A stretch of 64,000 bases of DNA from Mermis nigrescens (taxonomy: Eukaryota; Nematoda; Enoplea; Mermithida; Mermithidae). The notes under the pieces are model-generated. The model worked only from the letters and a program-made list of their open reading frames with translations, did not search any database and was not told where the DNA came from. A program made the position numbers and the translations under genes. The stretch lies in the NCBI GenBank assembly GCA_036768485.1, contig JAVLUZ010000191.1, positions 1,304,742 through 1,368,741 of the forward strand, written 5' to 3'. Shown one piece after another: positions 1 through 14,000 of this stretch (position 1 is its first letter; every line of letters begins with the position of its first letter).

Positions 1-1147
<1,147 letters not shown>

Positions 1148-2938
1148 CTTAAGAGTCAATGTCTGTAAGAATCACCTTGCTGTAATAGTGACTTACGTAA
1201 GCAAAAAAATACTTTTCTTTGTTTTAACATCTATTACACATCTTTTTACGCTGATTCCGAATCCGAAAATCATTTTACACACAAATGACTTTTTGCTGAC
1301 TTATAGGGGTGTAAAGTGTGAAATAACGGAATATGTGCCGAACTTCATATGTTGATTAATATTTTCCAGAATAATTAATATTTTTCAATGCAAATTTCTT
1401 TAAATTACAGAAGATTGAATGGGCTTTTCAAAAAGTATAAAAAGTTTGTTTACCGGTTCATCCCACGGGATACAGCAGTCAATAAAAGTCAAAATATGAA
1501 TTTTTGCACTTGCAACATTTTTACTTTTTTAGCCATAAGTCCAGAGTGGTCATACAGAATCGAAGCTTATTTCACCACAATATGTGCCACCTATGTACCC
1601 GTTTCTGTGTAAAAAATGCAGGATATGTGATGGATAGTTATTGACCACTTTTGAAAAACGTAGAATTAAGTCATGTGTTCAAATTTAAAAAATGATACAT
1701 TTGTGTTATAAAAAATTCAACGTTTCGACCTATAACTCCAGAACTGTAAAAAATTGTGCGACTGCATCATACCACAGCTTGTACCATCTATTGCCTAAGC
1801 GCTTGCAAAAGATCATGCGTATATCTTAACTGGTTGTTGACCATTTCTGACAAACGGTAATTGAACTCAATTGGTCAAAGTCGAAAAAATCATACATGAG
1901 TGGTACAAATAACTTTCCTTTTGGAGCTGTAATTCGAAGAATAAAATTCATCTTGTGGGCACATTACACTACAATTTGCACTATCTATTTGCCTAATTAT
2001 ATGCAAAAATTCATCCATATATGTTTGATGTTTATTGACCATTTGTGGACAACGTAAACTTAGCTCCATTGGTCAAAATCGAAAAGTCACACATTGGTGC
2101 TTCAAAAAATTTTTCTTTCGGCTCTGTAACTCAAGAATTAGAACACATTTTTTATCCGCATTACACCACAGTCTCTACCATATATGTCCCTAATTGTACA
2201 CTAAAAATCATCTGCATATTCTACGTACTTATCTATCAGCCATATTTCACAAGTGTGAACTTAACCTAATCGGTCAAAGTGAAAAAATGCATGCTTTTGT
2301 TTCAAATAATTTTATTTTCTATTTCTAACGAGGACCATACTGCGCCATGGTTCGCACTATCTATTTGCCTAATTGCATGCAAAAAATTCATACATTTATG
2401 TTGGATTATATTTATTAATTTATTTTTACCTGTAGAAAATCCTAACATAAAGGAATATGTTATATATCGTAAAAATTCAATTGTCAAAACATTCTGAATG
2501 AATCAATGTGTCTTCAACGTCATCTGCCTCATCATCTAGATTTGGGTCTGATTGGAAAAAATTTTCCAAGCAGTCATTTTCATCAGTTTCACTTGGGACA
2601 ATTGCTTCTCTTTTTCTTGTTTCCCGCGACCAAAACCCTGTAATTTGCTGCCATGATAAAAACTCAGATTGCTTGAATTGGGGCAATCGTCGCATTTCAG
2701 TTGCAGTCTCCCTTGGATCGCACTTTCTTCGAGTCTTAATCCCATCATCAAATTTTTAAGCAAATATTGGCGCTGGTTTTCTGTGAATGCTTTACAAGAT
2801 CTTTTTTGCCTTAAAGCCCAGCCAGTTGGTAATCTTTTGATTGAATCATCATCTACATATATCGCCCAGAATTGCTGCAAAACTTCATTTAGACTTGAGA
2901 GCCGAGGCATAAGCTGCCGATTTTCTATTTGTTTCTTG
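1148..2938. repeat. Left arm of long palindrome (foldback element 1)
   Basis: This 1.8-kb segment is the diverged reverse complement of 3170-4963. The outer shared landmark is CTTACGTAAG (about 1192 on the left, 4926 on the right), and similarity continues outward for about 40 bp. From about 1430 to 2430 the arm is a degenerate direct tandem array. A shared phrase (TTGACCAnTTnTG...) starts at 1640, 1837 and 2035 and a related one at 2234, giving a unit of about 197 bp. The inner 430 bp carry a zinc-finger gene fragment read on the minus strand. Scattered substitutions between the arms argue against an assembly artefact. Confidence 0.85.
2477..2910 (-). pseudogene. Zinc-finger gene fragment, left-arm copy
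   Basis: Minus-strand reading of the inner left arm. The part at 2910-2700 contains the block GWALRQKRSCKAFTENQRQY; the reading then continues in another frame at 2695-2477 with SEFLSWQQITGFWSRETRK and an acidic tail. This matches, from memory, the C-terminal helical region of a large invertebrate family of C2H2-type proteins of unknown function in which a GWALK / FTxKQ block is followed by an EFLTxQQIxxFFSR block. The frame change near 2700 breaks the copy, and the zinc-finger half is absent because it lies in the single-copy centre. Inferred non-functional; confidence in the family is moderate. Confidence 0.6.
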
Positions 2939-2960
2939 TTTTTTCATCCTAGAAGAGCCC

Positions 2961-3606
2961 ATGACAAGGGACCAGTCCACAGCAACATTTGTGCCAGTTT
3001 TACCCGAAGAAGACAGCTCAGCAAGATCTTTGCAACTGTTTACTTGTACTGTTCCTGGTCGCGTGAAATCATTTCGAAGATATCAATCCCTTGAAAATCA
3101 CATGGAGTTAGCAAATCACCAGTTTCAGCCTGAGCGACTGACATTGCATGATGCAGCTATTACAACGTACAAGAAACAAATAGAAAATCGGCAGCTAATG
3201 CCTTGGCTTCCAAGTCTAAATGAAGTTTTGTAGCAATTCTGGGAGTTGTATGCAGATGATTATTCAATCCAAAGATTACCAATTGGCTGAGCTTTAAGGC
3301 AAAAAAGATCTTGTAAAGCAGTCACAGAAAACCAGCGCCAATATTTGCTTAAAAATTTGATGATGGGATTAAGACTCGAAGAAAGTGCGATCCAAGGGAG
3401 ACTGCAACTGAAATGCGACGATTGCCCCAATTCAAGCAATCTGAGTTTTTATCATGGCAGCAAATTGCAGGGTTTTGGTCGCGGGAAGCACGAAAAACAG
3501 AAGCAATTGTCCCAACTAAAACTGATGAAGATGACTGCTTAGAAGAATTTTTCCAAGCAGACCCAAATCTAGATGATGAGGCAGATGACGTAGAGAAGAC
3601 ACATTG
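2961..3606 (+). pseudogene. C2H2-type zinc-finger protein, decayed copy at palindrome centre
   Basis: The + reading starts with an ATG at 2961 and crosses the unique centre into the right arm. Residues about 27-53 hold a C2H2-like finger (LQLFTCTVPGRVKSFRRY followed by HMELANH), but the second cysteine of a canonical finger is not evident. Then follow a charged helical stretch, an in-frame TAG at 3231, a second stop in the GWAL-equivalent block, and after a frame change MRRLPQFKQSEFLSWQQIAG, ending at about 3606. Family resemblance is to multicopy invertebrate C2H2 proteins with a C-terminal EFLxxQQI block; function unknown. It may be a captured host gene or the DNA-binding gene of the foldback element. 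At least two stops and one frameshift mark it as a pseudogene. Confidence 0.6.
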
Positions 3607-4963
3607 ATTCATTCAGAATGTTTTGACAATTGAATGTTGACGATATAAAACATATTCCTTCATGTTAGGATTTTCTACAGGTTAAAATAATAAATAAATA
3701 TAATCCAACATATATGTATGAATTTTTTGCATGCAATTAGGCAAATAGATAGTGCGAACCGTGGCGTAGTATGGTCACCAGATAGATTTTACCTCTCGTT
3801 AGAAATAGAAAATAAAATTATTTGAAACAAAAGCATGCATTTTTTCACTTTGACCGATTAGATTAAGTTCACACTTGTGAAAATATGGCTGATAGATAAG
3901 TACGTAGAATATGCAGATGATTTTTAGTGTACAATTAGGGACATATATGGTAGAGACTGTGGTGTAATGCGGATAAAAAATGTGTCCTAATTCTTGAGTT
4001 ACAGAGCCGAAAGAAAAATGTTTTGAACCACCAATGTGTGACTTTTCGATTTTGACCAATGGAGCTAAGTTTACGTTGTCCACAAATGGTCAATAAATAT
4101 CAAACATAAATGGATGGATTCTTGCATATAATTAGGCAAATAGATAGTGCAAATTGTGGCGTAATGTGGCCACAAGATGAATTTTGTTTTCCGAATTACA
4201 GCTCCAAAAGGAAAGTTATTTGTACCACACATGTATGATTTTTCGACTTTGACCAATCGAGTTCAGTTACCGTTTGTCAGAAATGGTCAACAACCAGTTA
4301 AGGTATACGAATGATCTTTTGCAAACACTTAGGCGCATAGATGGTACAAGCTGTGGTATAATGCAGTCGCACCATGTTTTACAGTTCTGGAGTTATAGAT
4401 CAAAACGTTAAATTTTTTATAGCACAAATGTATCATTTTTGAAATTTGGATACATGAGTTAATTTCACGTTCAATAGCTATCCTTCACATATCCTACAGT
4501 TTTTACGCATAAATGGGTACATAGGTGGCGCATATTGTGGTGAAATTAGGATCGATTCTGTATGACCACTCTGCACTTATGGCTAAAAAAGTAAAAATCT
4601 TGCAAATGCAAAAATTCATATTTTTGACTTTTATTGACTGCTGTATCTTCCGTGGGATGATCCGGTAAACAAACTCTTTATACTTTTTGTAGAGCCCATT
4701 TGATCTTCTGTAATTTAAAAAAACTGCATTGTAAAATGCTAATTATTCTGGAAAATATTAATCAACATATAAAATGAGGCACATATTCCGATGTTCACAC
4801 TTTTACATCCCTATAAGTCAGCAAAAAATCATTTTTATGTGAAACAATTCTCAGATTCGGAATCAGCGTAAAAAGTTGTGTAATATATGTTGAAATTGAG
4901 AAAAATAATCTTTTTACTTACGTAAGGTTGAAGTTGGTCCTTACAGAAACTTACTCTTAAAAG
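3170..4963. repeat. Right arm of long palindrome (foldback element 1)
   Basis: Reverse-complement partner of 1148-2938, separated from it by a unique centre of about 230 bp (2939-3169). It carries the same gene-fragment block innermost and the same ~197-bp tandem units outside. Peptides read from corresponding positions, for example APLVKIEKSHIG, are nearly identical in both arms. No target-site duplication could be assigned because the ends merge into a diverged repeat. Confidence 0.85.
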
Positions 4964-6222
4964 CTTAGAATCCTGTTGCACTAATGCAAAGACAGACTCG
5001 TGTTTAAAGTGCGTACCTTAGACTATATAGACATTTTTGACAAAATACGGCGCGAAGAGCCGAAAATTCTGCAGAATATTTGATGGAATATGCTAAAAAA
5101 GCTTATAATCCTGCATACTGTGCTACTGTTGCAAGAATTTCATAAAGCTAAGAAAGCATGCCTTAAATTCAGTATGTAGACAGTTTAAATAAATATCCGG
5201 CGCAAAGCGCCGAAATTTTTTAAGAATTTCTTTCGAAATATGATTAAAAAATTCACTAATGCATAGACAACGTCGTAGTGTAAAGAGTGCGCGTCTAAAG
5301 CTACTTATGAGCGCAATTTTTAATAAAATACGGCACGAAGCGCCGAAAATTTCGAAGAATATCTGATGAACTATCCTTAACAAAGCTTACAATCCTGCAC
5401 ATTGTGTCACTGCAAGAATATTTCATAAAGCTAAAAACTCATAATCCTATTTCATTGATTCAAAGACAATTTCGGAGCATTTAGAGTGCGTATATATAGC
5501 CGAATAGACAGAATAAAATAAGATGCGAAGCACCGAAAATTGTTAAGAATTGTTGTGGAAATACGCCTTAATCAAAAAGCTCGGAATATTATTGAACTGC
5601 CAATGTCAAATCCCTGCGAAAGGCTAAAACTCATTTTATGTTCTACGCAAATTTTGCTTGCCAGGCAGGCGATCTCAACAGTTTTTAGCTAATTGTGGCA
5701 GAAAACATGACACTTTCACCGCAGTCAAATCAACGTAAGGATTATTTACAGCGTTGATAAAACTTCAGTAAAATGTTATTAAATTGTTAATTATTATGGT
5801 GCATTGTTCCCCACGATTAGCTTAAAAGCATACGAAGGGATTAAATCCGGCGCGTACCACCGGAAACTTTGAAATTTTACCTTCCTATGACGCACTCTCG
5901 GAACATCCGTGTGGGCTAGTTTTTTAAGTATATTATAGTAAACTATAAAACGGCGAGATAGGACATGCGAAGCGAATTTTTGATTTAGATGTAAACAATA
6001 TAGCGTTGAGAAATACACATTAAATAGGCGCGCAGCGCCGAACATTTCGCGGTTTTTGATTAAAATTGCACGTACAACTTATTCAGTAAATCCGGCGCGA
6101 AGCGCCGGAAAAATTAACGAATTTAACCTAAAATCAGTCAATTTTCTTTTACTCCCCCTCTTTGCATTTTTCTCTCAACTTTTCCATTTTTAGGGGGTGG
6201 ACCCCACTGAGCCCCCTGGCTA
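4964..6222. repeat. Degenerate repeat array with GGCGC palindromes
   Basis: A phrase of the form ATCCGGCGCgaaGCGCCGAAAATTT recurs near 5046, 5199, 5331, 5521, 5847, 6027 and 6093 at spacings of about 70-330 bp, with other wording such as 'aatatgctaaaaaagctta.aatcctgca' repeated between. The right end (6195-6222) reads GGGGGTGGACCCC...CCCCTGGCTACGCCTCTG. A related terminus in the opposite orientation is seen at about 14906 (GGCCCGTAACCAGG), so this looks like a minus-strand copy of a dispersed element. No coding potential seen. Confidence 0.6.
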
Positions 6223-6784
6223 CGCCTCTGTCTTGGTCTAATGGTGAGAGCGTAGGATTAGAAATCGAAGTTCGAGCCCTGCAACGAGTGGCGTTTTTAT
6301 TTTTTCAAATTTTATATATGTCATGAAATATGTCATGAAAATTAATGCAACCTATAATTATGTAGGTTGGAATAAACAAAAGAAGCATACGACACTTGAC
6401 CATAATAGGCGTGGGGATCAGACGGGACCCTCAAAAATATGAATTACACCCAAAAAACGAAAAACACATTCCATCTTCATATATGTGACGGCTAGAAATT
6501 TTGGATGGAGGTCTGTGATCATTTTTAGGAGGAAGGGCTTGAATGAACTCCAATTTTTGGTCCAAAAGAGCAAAAAACATCTAAAAATGGCTGAAAAACG
6601 CATGATTTTTTCAAAAAATTCCAAAAATCAGGAGGGGGTCAAAACTTTTTCAACTTTGGGGGATGGAGGGACGACCAACTTCGAGCAGGGAATCTCCCTT
6701 CCTCCTGTGATATGTCTGCTCGTGTTTCTCATGAACTTTACTGATTTATTTAAATATTGTTAATAAAAACGTGGGTACTGGAAA
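6223..6784. other. Non-coding, weak tRNA-like boxes
   Basis: At 6231-6290 there are A-box-like (TGGTCTAATGGTGAGAGCG) and B-box-like (AGTTCGAGCCC) strings as in tRNA-derived SINEs, but the T stem and acceptor stem do not pair, so no tRNA is called. Open frames at 6418-6763 have low-complexity composition and no recognisable domain. Confidence 0.3.
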
Positions 6785-7567
6785 GGAAAAATGCTCCGAT
6801 GGAACAAAAAAGGACGAATGTACTTGGAAACACGCATTATTGAGGATATAAAAGATGGGGACTAGGAAACAGTCACCTGTGCATGCAAAAATCATAAGAA
6901 TCTCTTAAGAAATTAGACTTTCTTAAAGCAATGCAAAGATCGAAGTATATTCTGCGGCCTCTGGAAAAGAAGGTGTCTTCTCAAAACCTTTTATCCTGGT
7001 TCAGTCTTAGAGGAGCTTACGAAGAAACCTTAATGTCTATTAAGCATTCGATTTGATTTCTTATTAATATCGCATTTCTTGACACTATATAGATAATACT
7101 TAAAAATCGCTAATAAGTGATAAATAAATTATATGAATCGCATCTTATTTGTTATATAAAGGTCCTACACTTACATTTTCCTCTTTTTTATCGGTTTATA
7201 TTTGCTCAAATTTTTTTCTGTTATTATACACTGTACTATTATTATAATAATATTATTATGTGTTTTTATTCTTACCTTCCTGTGTTCTCTAAGATTTATT
7301 GCATTTAAAGTTGAAAATCCTCGGCATTTGTCCTTTTTTAGTCCAAAGTAATTAAATTCTATTCGGATTATACAGTATTTGCGATTTTCTTCCGCAGGCC
7401 GTAGAACATACTCCGATTTTTGCATTGCTTAGGAGAAGTCTAATTTCTGAACATATTCCTATGAATTTTGCATGCACACGGTGACTTTTTTAGTCCCCAT
7501 CTTTTATATTTTCAATAATGTGTGTTTTTAAGTATATCTTCCTTTTTTGTACCTATGGAGCATTTCA
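6785..7567. repeat. Inverted-repeat element, about 185-bp arms
   Basis: The left arm (about 6785-6975) and right arm (about 7385-7567) are imperfect reverse complements. Shared landmarks include ATATAAAAGATGGGGACTA, GTGCATGCAAAA and TATTCTGCGGCCTC. The loop is about 410 bp, AT-rich and without a gene. Pieces of the same arms recur at 52540-52720 and 62620-63005 (CCGCAGAATATAC and CGGAGCATTTTTCTTTG), so it is a dispersed, MITE-like family. Target duplication not resolved. Confidence 0.7.
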
Positions 7568-7869
7568 AGTTGCTTATGAATATAATCTTGTTAGATCTCT
7601 TGGTTTTATAACTGAAATGAGGAGACACAATAAATACACTGATATAAATTTACAATGTTTAACAGACATATAATCAGAAAACAGACTTGAGAAGTTGTTT
7701 TATGGTTGTATTATTGGAGCATTAATTGTCCACGGATTACTGGACAAACGATGAAAAATTTCATCTGGTCCTCTGAGACATGCGAATATACGAGAGACGA
7801 AGTCAACAAATAGGAGAATCGCAATTCTAATTCGGGCGATGTAGACTTTGGAGTTGCATTCATTTTCAG
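7568..7869. other. Intron sequence upstream of first recognised exon
   Basis: No coding block recognised. It ends in ATTTTCAG, a strong 3' splice site directly before the first WR1-repeat exon, so this is inferred to be the end of an intron whose 5' exon is not identifiable in the window. Confidence 0.5.
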
Positions 7870-8079
7870 GCTTGCTTTGGAAGTGGTCAGAGCAGCTGTT
7901 CTCCAGGTTTCACCTGTCAAAATGGTGCTTGCTGCCCCGTTCCTTTGCCAATGTGTCCGAATCATGTACAATCGACAGTGGCGTGCACGGGCGTGGGATC
8001 CTGTCCTCCGAATCAATATTGTTTTAATGGCGGATGCTGCTCAGTACCTCAATGTCCCAACGGTCAACCCGCAATCAGC
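7870..8079 (+). CDS. WR1-gene exon 1 (first recognised)
   Basis: Bounded by ATTTTCAG and GTAAAT, 210 nt, phase 0 to 0. It encodes the end of one CC repeat (SCSPGFTCQNGACC), a complete repeat (CPNHVQSTVAC...QYCFNGGCC) and the start of a third (CPNGQPAIS). Because it begins mid-repeat, at least one more exon must exist upstream. Confidence 0.8.
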
Positions 8080-11000
8080 GTAAATAAAATAAATTCCAAA
8101 CTTTTTTGCAACAAAATACCAATAAACTGATTTTTTATTTGGCAATTCATATAGGAATTTCCTCGTTAAACAAAAATACGAGTACAAAGACAAGACTTAA
8201 TACAGAAATTAATAAGTAGCTGAGAGAATTGATCACATTTGCAATATAGTTGTTGTATCAGTCAAAAAATAAACTCGAAAATATCTGTTCGAAGTAAAAT
8301 TTTTGTCCTTTGTGGAGTTAATGAAAAATGTCATACTCGTGTGGCCAACAGAAATGAGGTCTTGGTACCGATAACAAAATTTTATTAAAATCCGATTCAG
8401 ATTGAAATATAGATGCGTTTGCACCACATATTTGATATTGACGAGAACGATAAATATTTATAGGGTATTGTGAAGTCTTTTTAATTATTCTATTTCAATA
8501 AATTGAAAATGCGTAGCTTTCTTTTACAAGAAAAAATGCGCAAGTTTATTGATCCAAAAGGAATAAAATGACAAAAAATTCAAGGAAGTTTTTATCGCAT
8601 TGCTGTATGTTGTCGGATCGTACATTTCGTGGATAAGAACTAAGCATGCGCATGATTAGCTTTCTATCTAGTCGACAATCTGTTTTGTTTAGCCCTGCGA
8701 CCCTATAACCAATTCGTGTCCGACGGGATTTTCGTGCCAAAATGGCGGTTGCTGCCAGCTTCCACTGCCCGTGTGCCCCAACGACGGTCAGTTGGCGCGC
8801 GGGTCTTGTACGGGGCCTGGCACGTGTCCGCAGGGCCAATACTGCTACGCCGATAATATAGGACGTCGTGGGTGTTGCGTGGTGCCCACCTGCTCGAACG
8901 GCTCGCCGAGCATTCAGGCCTGTAATGCTCCGGATTTCGCGTGTCCAGTAGGATTTAGGTACGCTAAAAAACCTATTATGTATTGGAACTAAATTAAGTG
9001 TTAAATTAATGCCTACAGTCTCGTTTAATATTTATACTATGCGAAGGTTTAAAGAAATAAGGAAGATAAACAAACCATTTTTGCGACAATTAAACTTAAC
9101 TTACGGCTGCACATTTTAACTGATCCCGCATCACACTCTTTTCATTGATTTAAGGTAGAACCAAAATAGAAATAAGTCTAATTATCATTTTTGATTAGGT
9201 ACTTTTAAGCTAAAATATTAGCAATACTGTTAATTTTTCGGAAAGCTAATCGGCGCTGCACCGCGTGCTGCACAGTGTTTGAGTTTCACACGCACTGCGT
9301 GTTTAGATGCGAAAACGGAGCCTGCTGTCCGCTTCCGGTCTGTCCAGATGGACGACCGGGTGTTGGGAGCTGCATGCAAGGCGGGGCGTGTCCGCCGGGC
9401 TATACCTGCCAAAACAACGTCTGTTGTCCACCCACTTTGCCACTTTGCCCATTGACTGGGCTCCCCGCCGAACGCGCTTGCGCCAGCTCCTTCGATTGTC
9501 GGCCCGGATACGCTTGCCAAAATGGGGGCTGTTGTCCATCTTATCCCGTTGTGACCCGCTGTCCGGACGGCCAGCTGCCTTTGCAAACGTGTGGCCCGTA
9601 CAACTTCTGTCCAGCAGGATACAGGTGTAGAAGATAACATTTATAGGATCCCGAAGAGCATGCGCTTCGACTTTTCACTTTGTTTAATCATCTTTCTGAT
9701 CTTATTTTGTAGCTAAATTGGACTTCATTTGCAGATTTTGTCGATTTTTTTATAGTAACTCCGATCAATTACTGAGAAATCTAATTACACAAATATTTCT
9801 TCTACATTGATGACTTGTGGCAAAATTTACCGTTTAGAAGTCGGAATAATTTTTATAGTGACTCCGTTTACAACTCTCGCTTAGCAAGCTCATTCTTCAA
9901 AACTATTTCATGGCGAACAGTCGTGTTTACAAATAAATACTTTCTAAGGAGTATGCGTCACAGCAAATCGTATTTATGTACATCAATATTGAGCTTTTCG
10001 GGAGGTGTAAAGTTAGAATTGGGGGTTGTTTAAGGTTTTTTTGTCTTTTTTGTCAACTTCTCCGTTTATGAGCCTAGACATAATCACAAATCTAAAAATG
10101 TACCAGGGGTCAAACGTCATACAACAGTTGGGCGCGTTTGTTTACGCTTATCTGTGGTGTAAAGGGGTTTACATCTAATATTTATTTGCAAATTATTGTG
10201 AAGAGTCGCTTTTCCATAAACGTTCGTCATAATATCAGAATTACGAATTTGACTAAAATCTTCCTTACACTCAATAATTGTGTTAAGCTTACACCGGAAA
10301 TTAATTTTAGTTCTAGAGCGTTGCGAAAGCTTTTTTCTGACAATAAATTATGTAGCGACAGAATTGTAAATCTGACTGTTAGTTTTCTCTACTTCCAGCA
10401 GAGGTGTACAGTTTACACTATTTATTTATTGTCGACGTGTAAACTTCACACTACAATTTAATGTTACTTTCAGAGCGTTTCGAAGCGTGTATTTTTAAAC
10501 TATGTTCCATAAGGTCAGGATTCGAATCTGACTACATGCTTTCCTGACACCTGATAGTTTTGTAAAGTTTACACTGAAAATTAGCTTTAGCTTCAGAGCG
10601 TTGCGAAAGCTTCATTTTTTTCAAAATATTTTACGGCAGGTGCATCAATGGTAGCTGTTGTCCTGAAACGATCAGCACTCCAGCTCCTCAATGCGTCAAT
10701 TGTTGTCCTATTCTCCAGATAACCGTATGTCAATGCGCCGCCTATAACAACGTCTGTCCAACAGGAAGCACGTGCAGCACAAATGGGATTTGCTGCATTC
10801 CAAACCGTAAGTTCCGACACGACCAGCAATACGCAAATATAAATGGCCTGAAAATGACAAAAACATTTTGAAGTCTTGTTAGCTCGAACAGGAGGAAAAC
10901 AGACTGATATTTAAATTTCAATTTTTATTCATTAAAATTGATTATTAGGGATTGTGCCATCAATACTTGAGTTTTTCTGCATTTTTAATAGAGCGCGTGG

Positions 11001-14000
11001 TTTTGCAGAATCACAATTGTAGTAAGTTAAATATATGTCGAAAATAACGACTTAGTATTTGGTCACTTTCTATCATTTATTATATGCATTTATGCATTCA
11101 TCTAAATGATTTACAAGCTGGTTGAGAGGATTTTTTTCCTGCCGTTATTTGACTTGATTAACATGCCTTTCTCTATGAATCTTAACCTGAATTTATGATA
11201 TGCTTCTAGCAATACGCCGAAAACAGCACGTATAAAGTATATTTTATATGCGACTCACGCGCTAGTAACAAAAAGAATTTTGAAAGATTTTTCAGAAATC
11301 ATAATGTATTAAGTGCTTAGACTGAAGTAAACAGTATGATAGAATATTAATCGCAGGAAAACCGTTAAATACTTTTTTCGCAGGTTTTCACTGCAATTTC
11401 CGCCATTAATTCGAGTCTTTGTCGCATCTTGTCATTTTTGCTTCGAAAGTGAAAGAAAGTCAAATATAACCATTTTTGGAAACACCAAGTCCTTATGCGG
11501 CGGTATCTGCTTGTCTGCTCTTCGTGATGTAGATTATTACTAGGTAGCGGTTTACCAGTGGTTCCAGGACAAACGAGCCAATTAGGCGGAAATGTGGTTG
11601 GCGGCTACCCCGGTGGAACTGTGATCGGCGGCGTCCTAGGGACAACTGCCTTGAAGCCGGGAGATACTTGCTTTCAAGAGTCAGAGTGCCCCGGCTATCC
11701 ATCCACGTCGACTTGCCGCGCCAATAACTGCATTTGCATCGGTGGTGCTAGGTCAAACGGCTTTGCCTGCGTAATGTTTAAGCGCCGCTACCGCCCTTCG
11801 GTACGTCACTTCTCATTACTATACTGTGAATGTTAATACGATATTTTAATATTTATTTATTGTAATTTTATTCGGTGATCTTGGTATGAAATAATTATTA
11901 ACACTTTCACGCAGTTGTAGCGGAATATATAAATTTCTTGATTCTGAAAAATAGCGATGACGTAATCGTGTTTTATGTCTCTTTTGTGATCACGGCTTTT
12001 TTCAACAACATTGGCATATATCACTCTGTCAATGTTTTACGAATCTCATTCAACAGCTGATTCAGGGGGCAACACCTGTCGTCAAAAATAGTTGGGCGCA
12101 TAAATGTGTATTTTTTGAATATTTTAATCATGCTTGTCATAATTTTTTCCAATTTTTCTGCAACTTTGCGCCAGAGTTCTCATCAATAGTGCTGCATACT
12201 TTGTAAGTTTTACTACCCGGATAGCCTGCTATTTCATTACCTGAGTATATCCGAGTAGGACTAATATAAGGTGATAATTGTAAGATACACCCTGTTTTAT
12301 TCTTTTGAAGTGATCGGAGGCGGCGCGCTCAAGCGTCCCCCATCGATGTTCGGGTCAGAGCTCTAAATATTTTGTAAAAAACACTTTTTATTCAGACCGT
12401 AACGTCTAAATTTTTACAAAATTGGTCGAATTTTAATTCTGATTTCAGCCTCAAAACAGTCAAGTTAATTACCGGATTCATCACCATCGTCAAAAATATT
12501 GTTACTCTTGCCAGTTGCAACCGGCTTTATAAAGACACACAAAACGATGAACTCGCAAAGTGGCACTAAATTATTTTCATATCTTTACATGATTTTCAGT
12601 TCAAATCAAGTTCAGAGTTTCGACAGGAAGAAAGATAAATAAATGAATTCGCATGAATTTGTCGACTAATACAAGCTTTTAGTCTTAATGCGTGGACTTT
12701 AAAAGGTGAAATAACAGTGGCCTGAGGAATCGGCGCAAAGCACCTAGGAATTTTGAATTTTTTGCATTTATAAAATAATTTTGTTTGGGCATTATAAATG
12801 CACACAATACAGCAAATATTGGACGCTGATAATATTTTACATTTTTTATGCTTTTGTCACCAAAAACTCTTTGTGCCTTAACAATAACGGTATTAGCAAG
12901 TATTAATACAGCCAGAGAATTTAGTTGATCTCGAAAAATAGTGATTTGAATTGTTTTTTCGATTATTCTAAAAATTTTGAATTTTTCCAGAATTCATGTA
13001 CAAAGAAGATCTAAGCTAAGACGGCTATGGGTCTCATCATCTGCTCAAAATTCTGGGCCAAATTTGTTCTGAATTTGAGGATAGCGTATAAATTCGAAGC
13101 CCAATATGTACTTAATTTAGTGAAAGTAATCTCGAGCTGGAAAAGATCATGTAAGTTTTCTATACAAAAGTTTACGAGAAACAGAAAATAAACGGAAAAT
13201 AAATACATGTATTCGGCCCGATGTCCGGCATTTCATTCTGGGGATTACCAAAATTTTGAAAACGTACGAGTATATAATCATTTATACGCAATTTTATCAA
13301 ACTCTGGCGCGATGCTCCGAAAATTTGTGATGTTTTTATATCTTTGAACACAATTTTAGAACGCTTTCTGTAGGTAAACAGGAATTATATTCGGCGCGTT
13401 GTGTCAAAAAAGTATTATTTTCATCTTTTTCAGCTCTATTTCGCAGGTTTCTGAATATGAGCAATGCAGTAATCATGCCAGGCGTGAGGAGCCGAAAGTT
13501 TTAAAAATTATTCTTTCACGCTAAATTTTGCAACTTTCTGAATATGCCGGAAACTTTCGACTTTTTTATGTCCTTTTGAGCTCAATTTTGTATCTCTCGG
13601 AATAAAAACAATGTGAATTATATCTGACAAGGAGCACTGGAAATTTTCGATGTCTTTTATTTTGTTAAGCTCACCTACGCAGTATTACAAAGATAAGTGA
13701 AGCAGGAATCATATCTGGTGCGTTGGACGGTTTTATGGTCTTAAGCTCAATTCTGCGTCTTGCTGAGATGATTAGTAATGCAGAAAATTTGATCCTGCAT
13801 AAAAATGTTATTGAAAAAATAAATTTAAATATGTATTGAATAGTAATTTTTATTGAATTAGTAGCGCGAAGCGCCAAAAATTTGAGCATTTCTACGCTGA
13901 TGAGCGTCGAAAAGCTGAAATAGTTTCATATATGAAAATTCTACAAAAACTTTCAGAGGGAGATTCTTTCGTTAACCACCCTCTACATACGGACTTGTAT

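Noticed and set aside
1148..4963. Palindrome as an assembly artefact
   Set aside because: Arms differ by many scattered substitutions and small indels, which a mis-assembled duplicate would not.
6231..6292. tRNA-like A and B boxes
   Set aside because: The T stem and acceptor stem do not pair and the 3' end is wrong, so not a functional tRNA; at most a tRNA-derived repeat.
9230..9640. Long minus-strand frame opposite WR1 exon 3
   Set aside because: Shadow of the GC-rich exon; the + strand has the cysteine pattern and matching splice phases.
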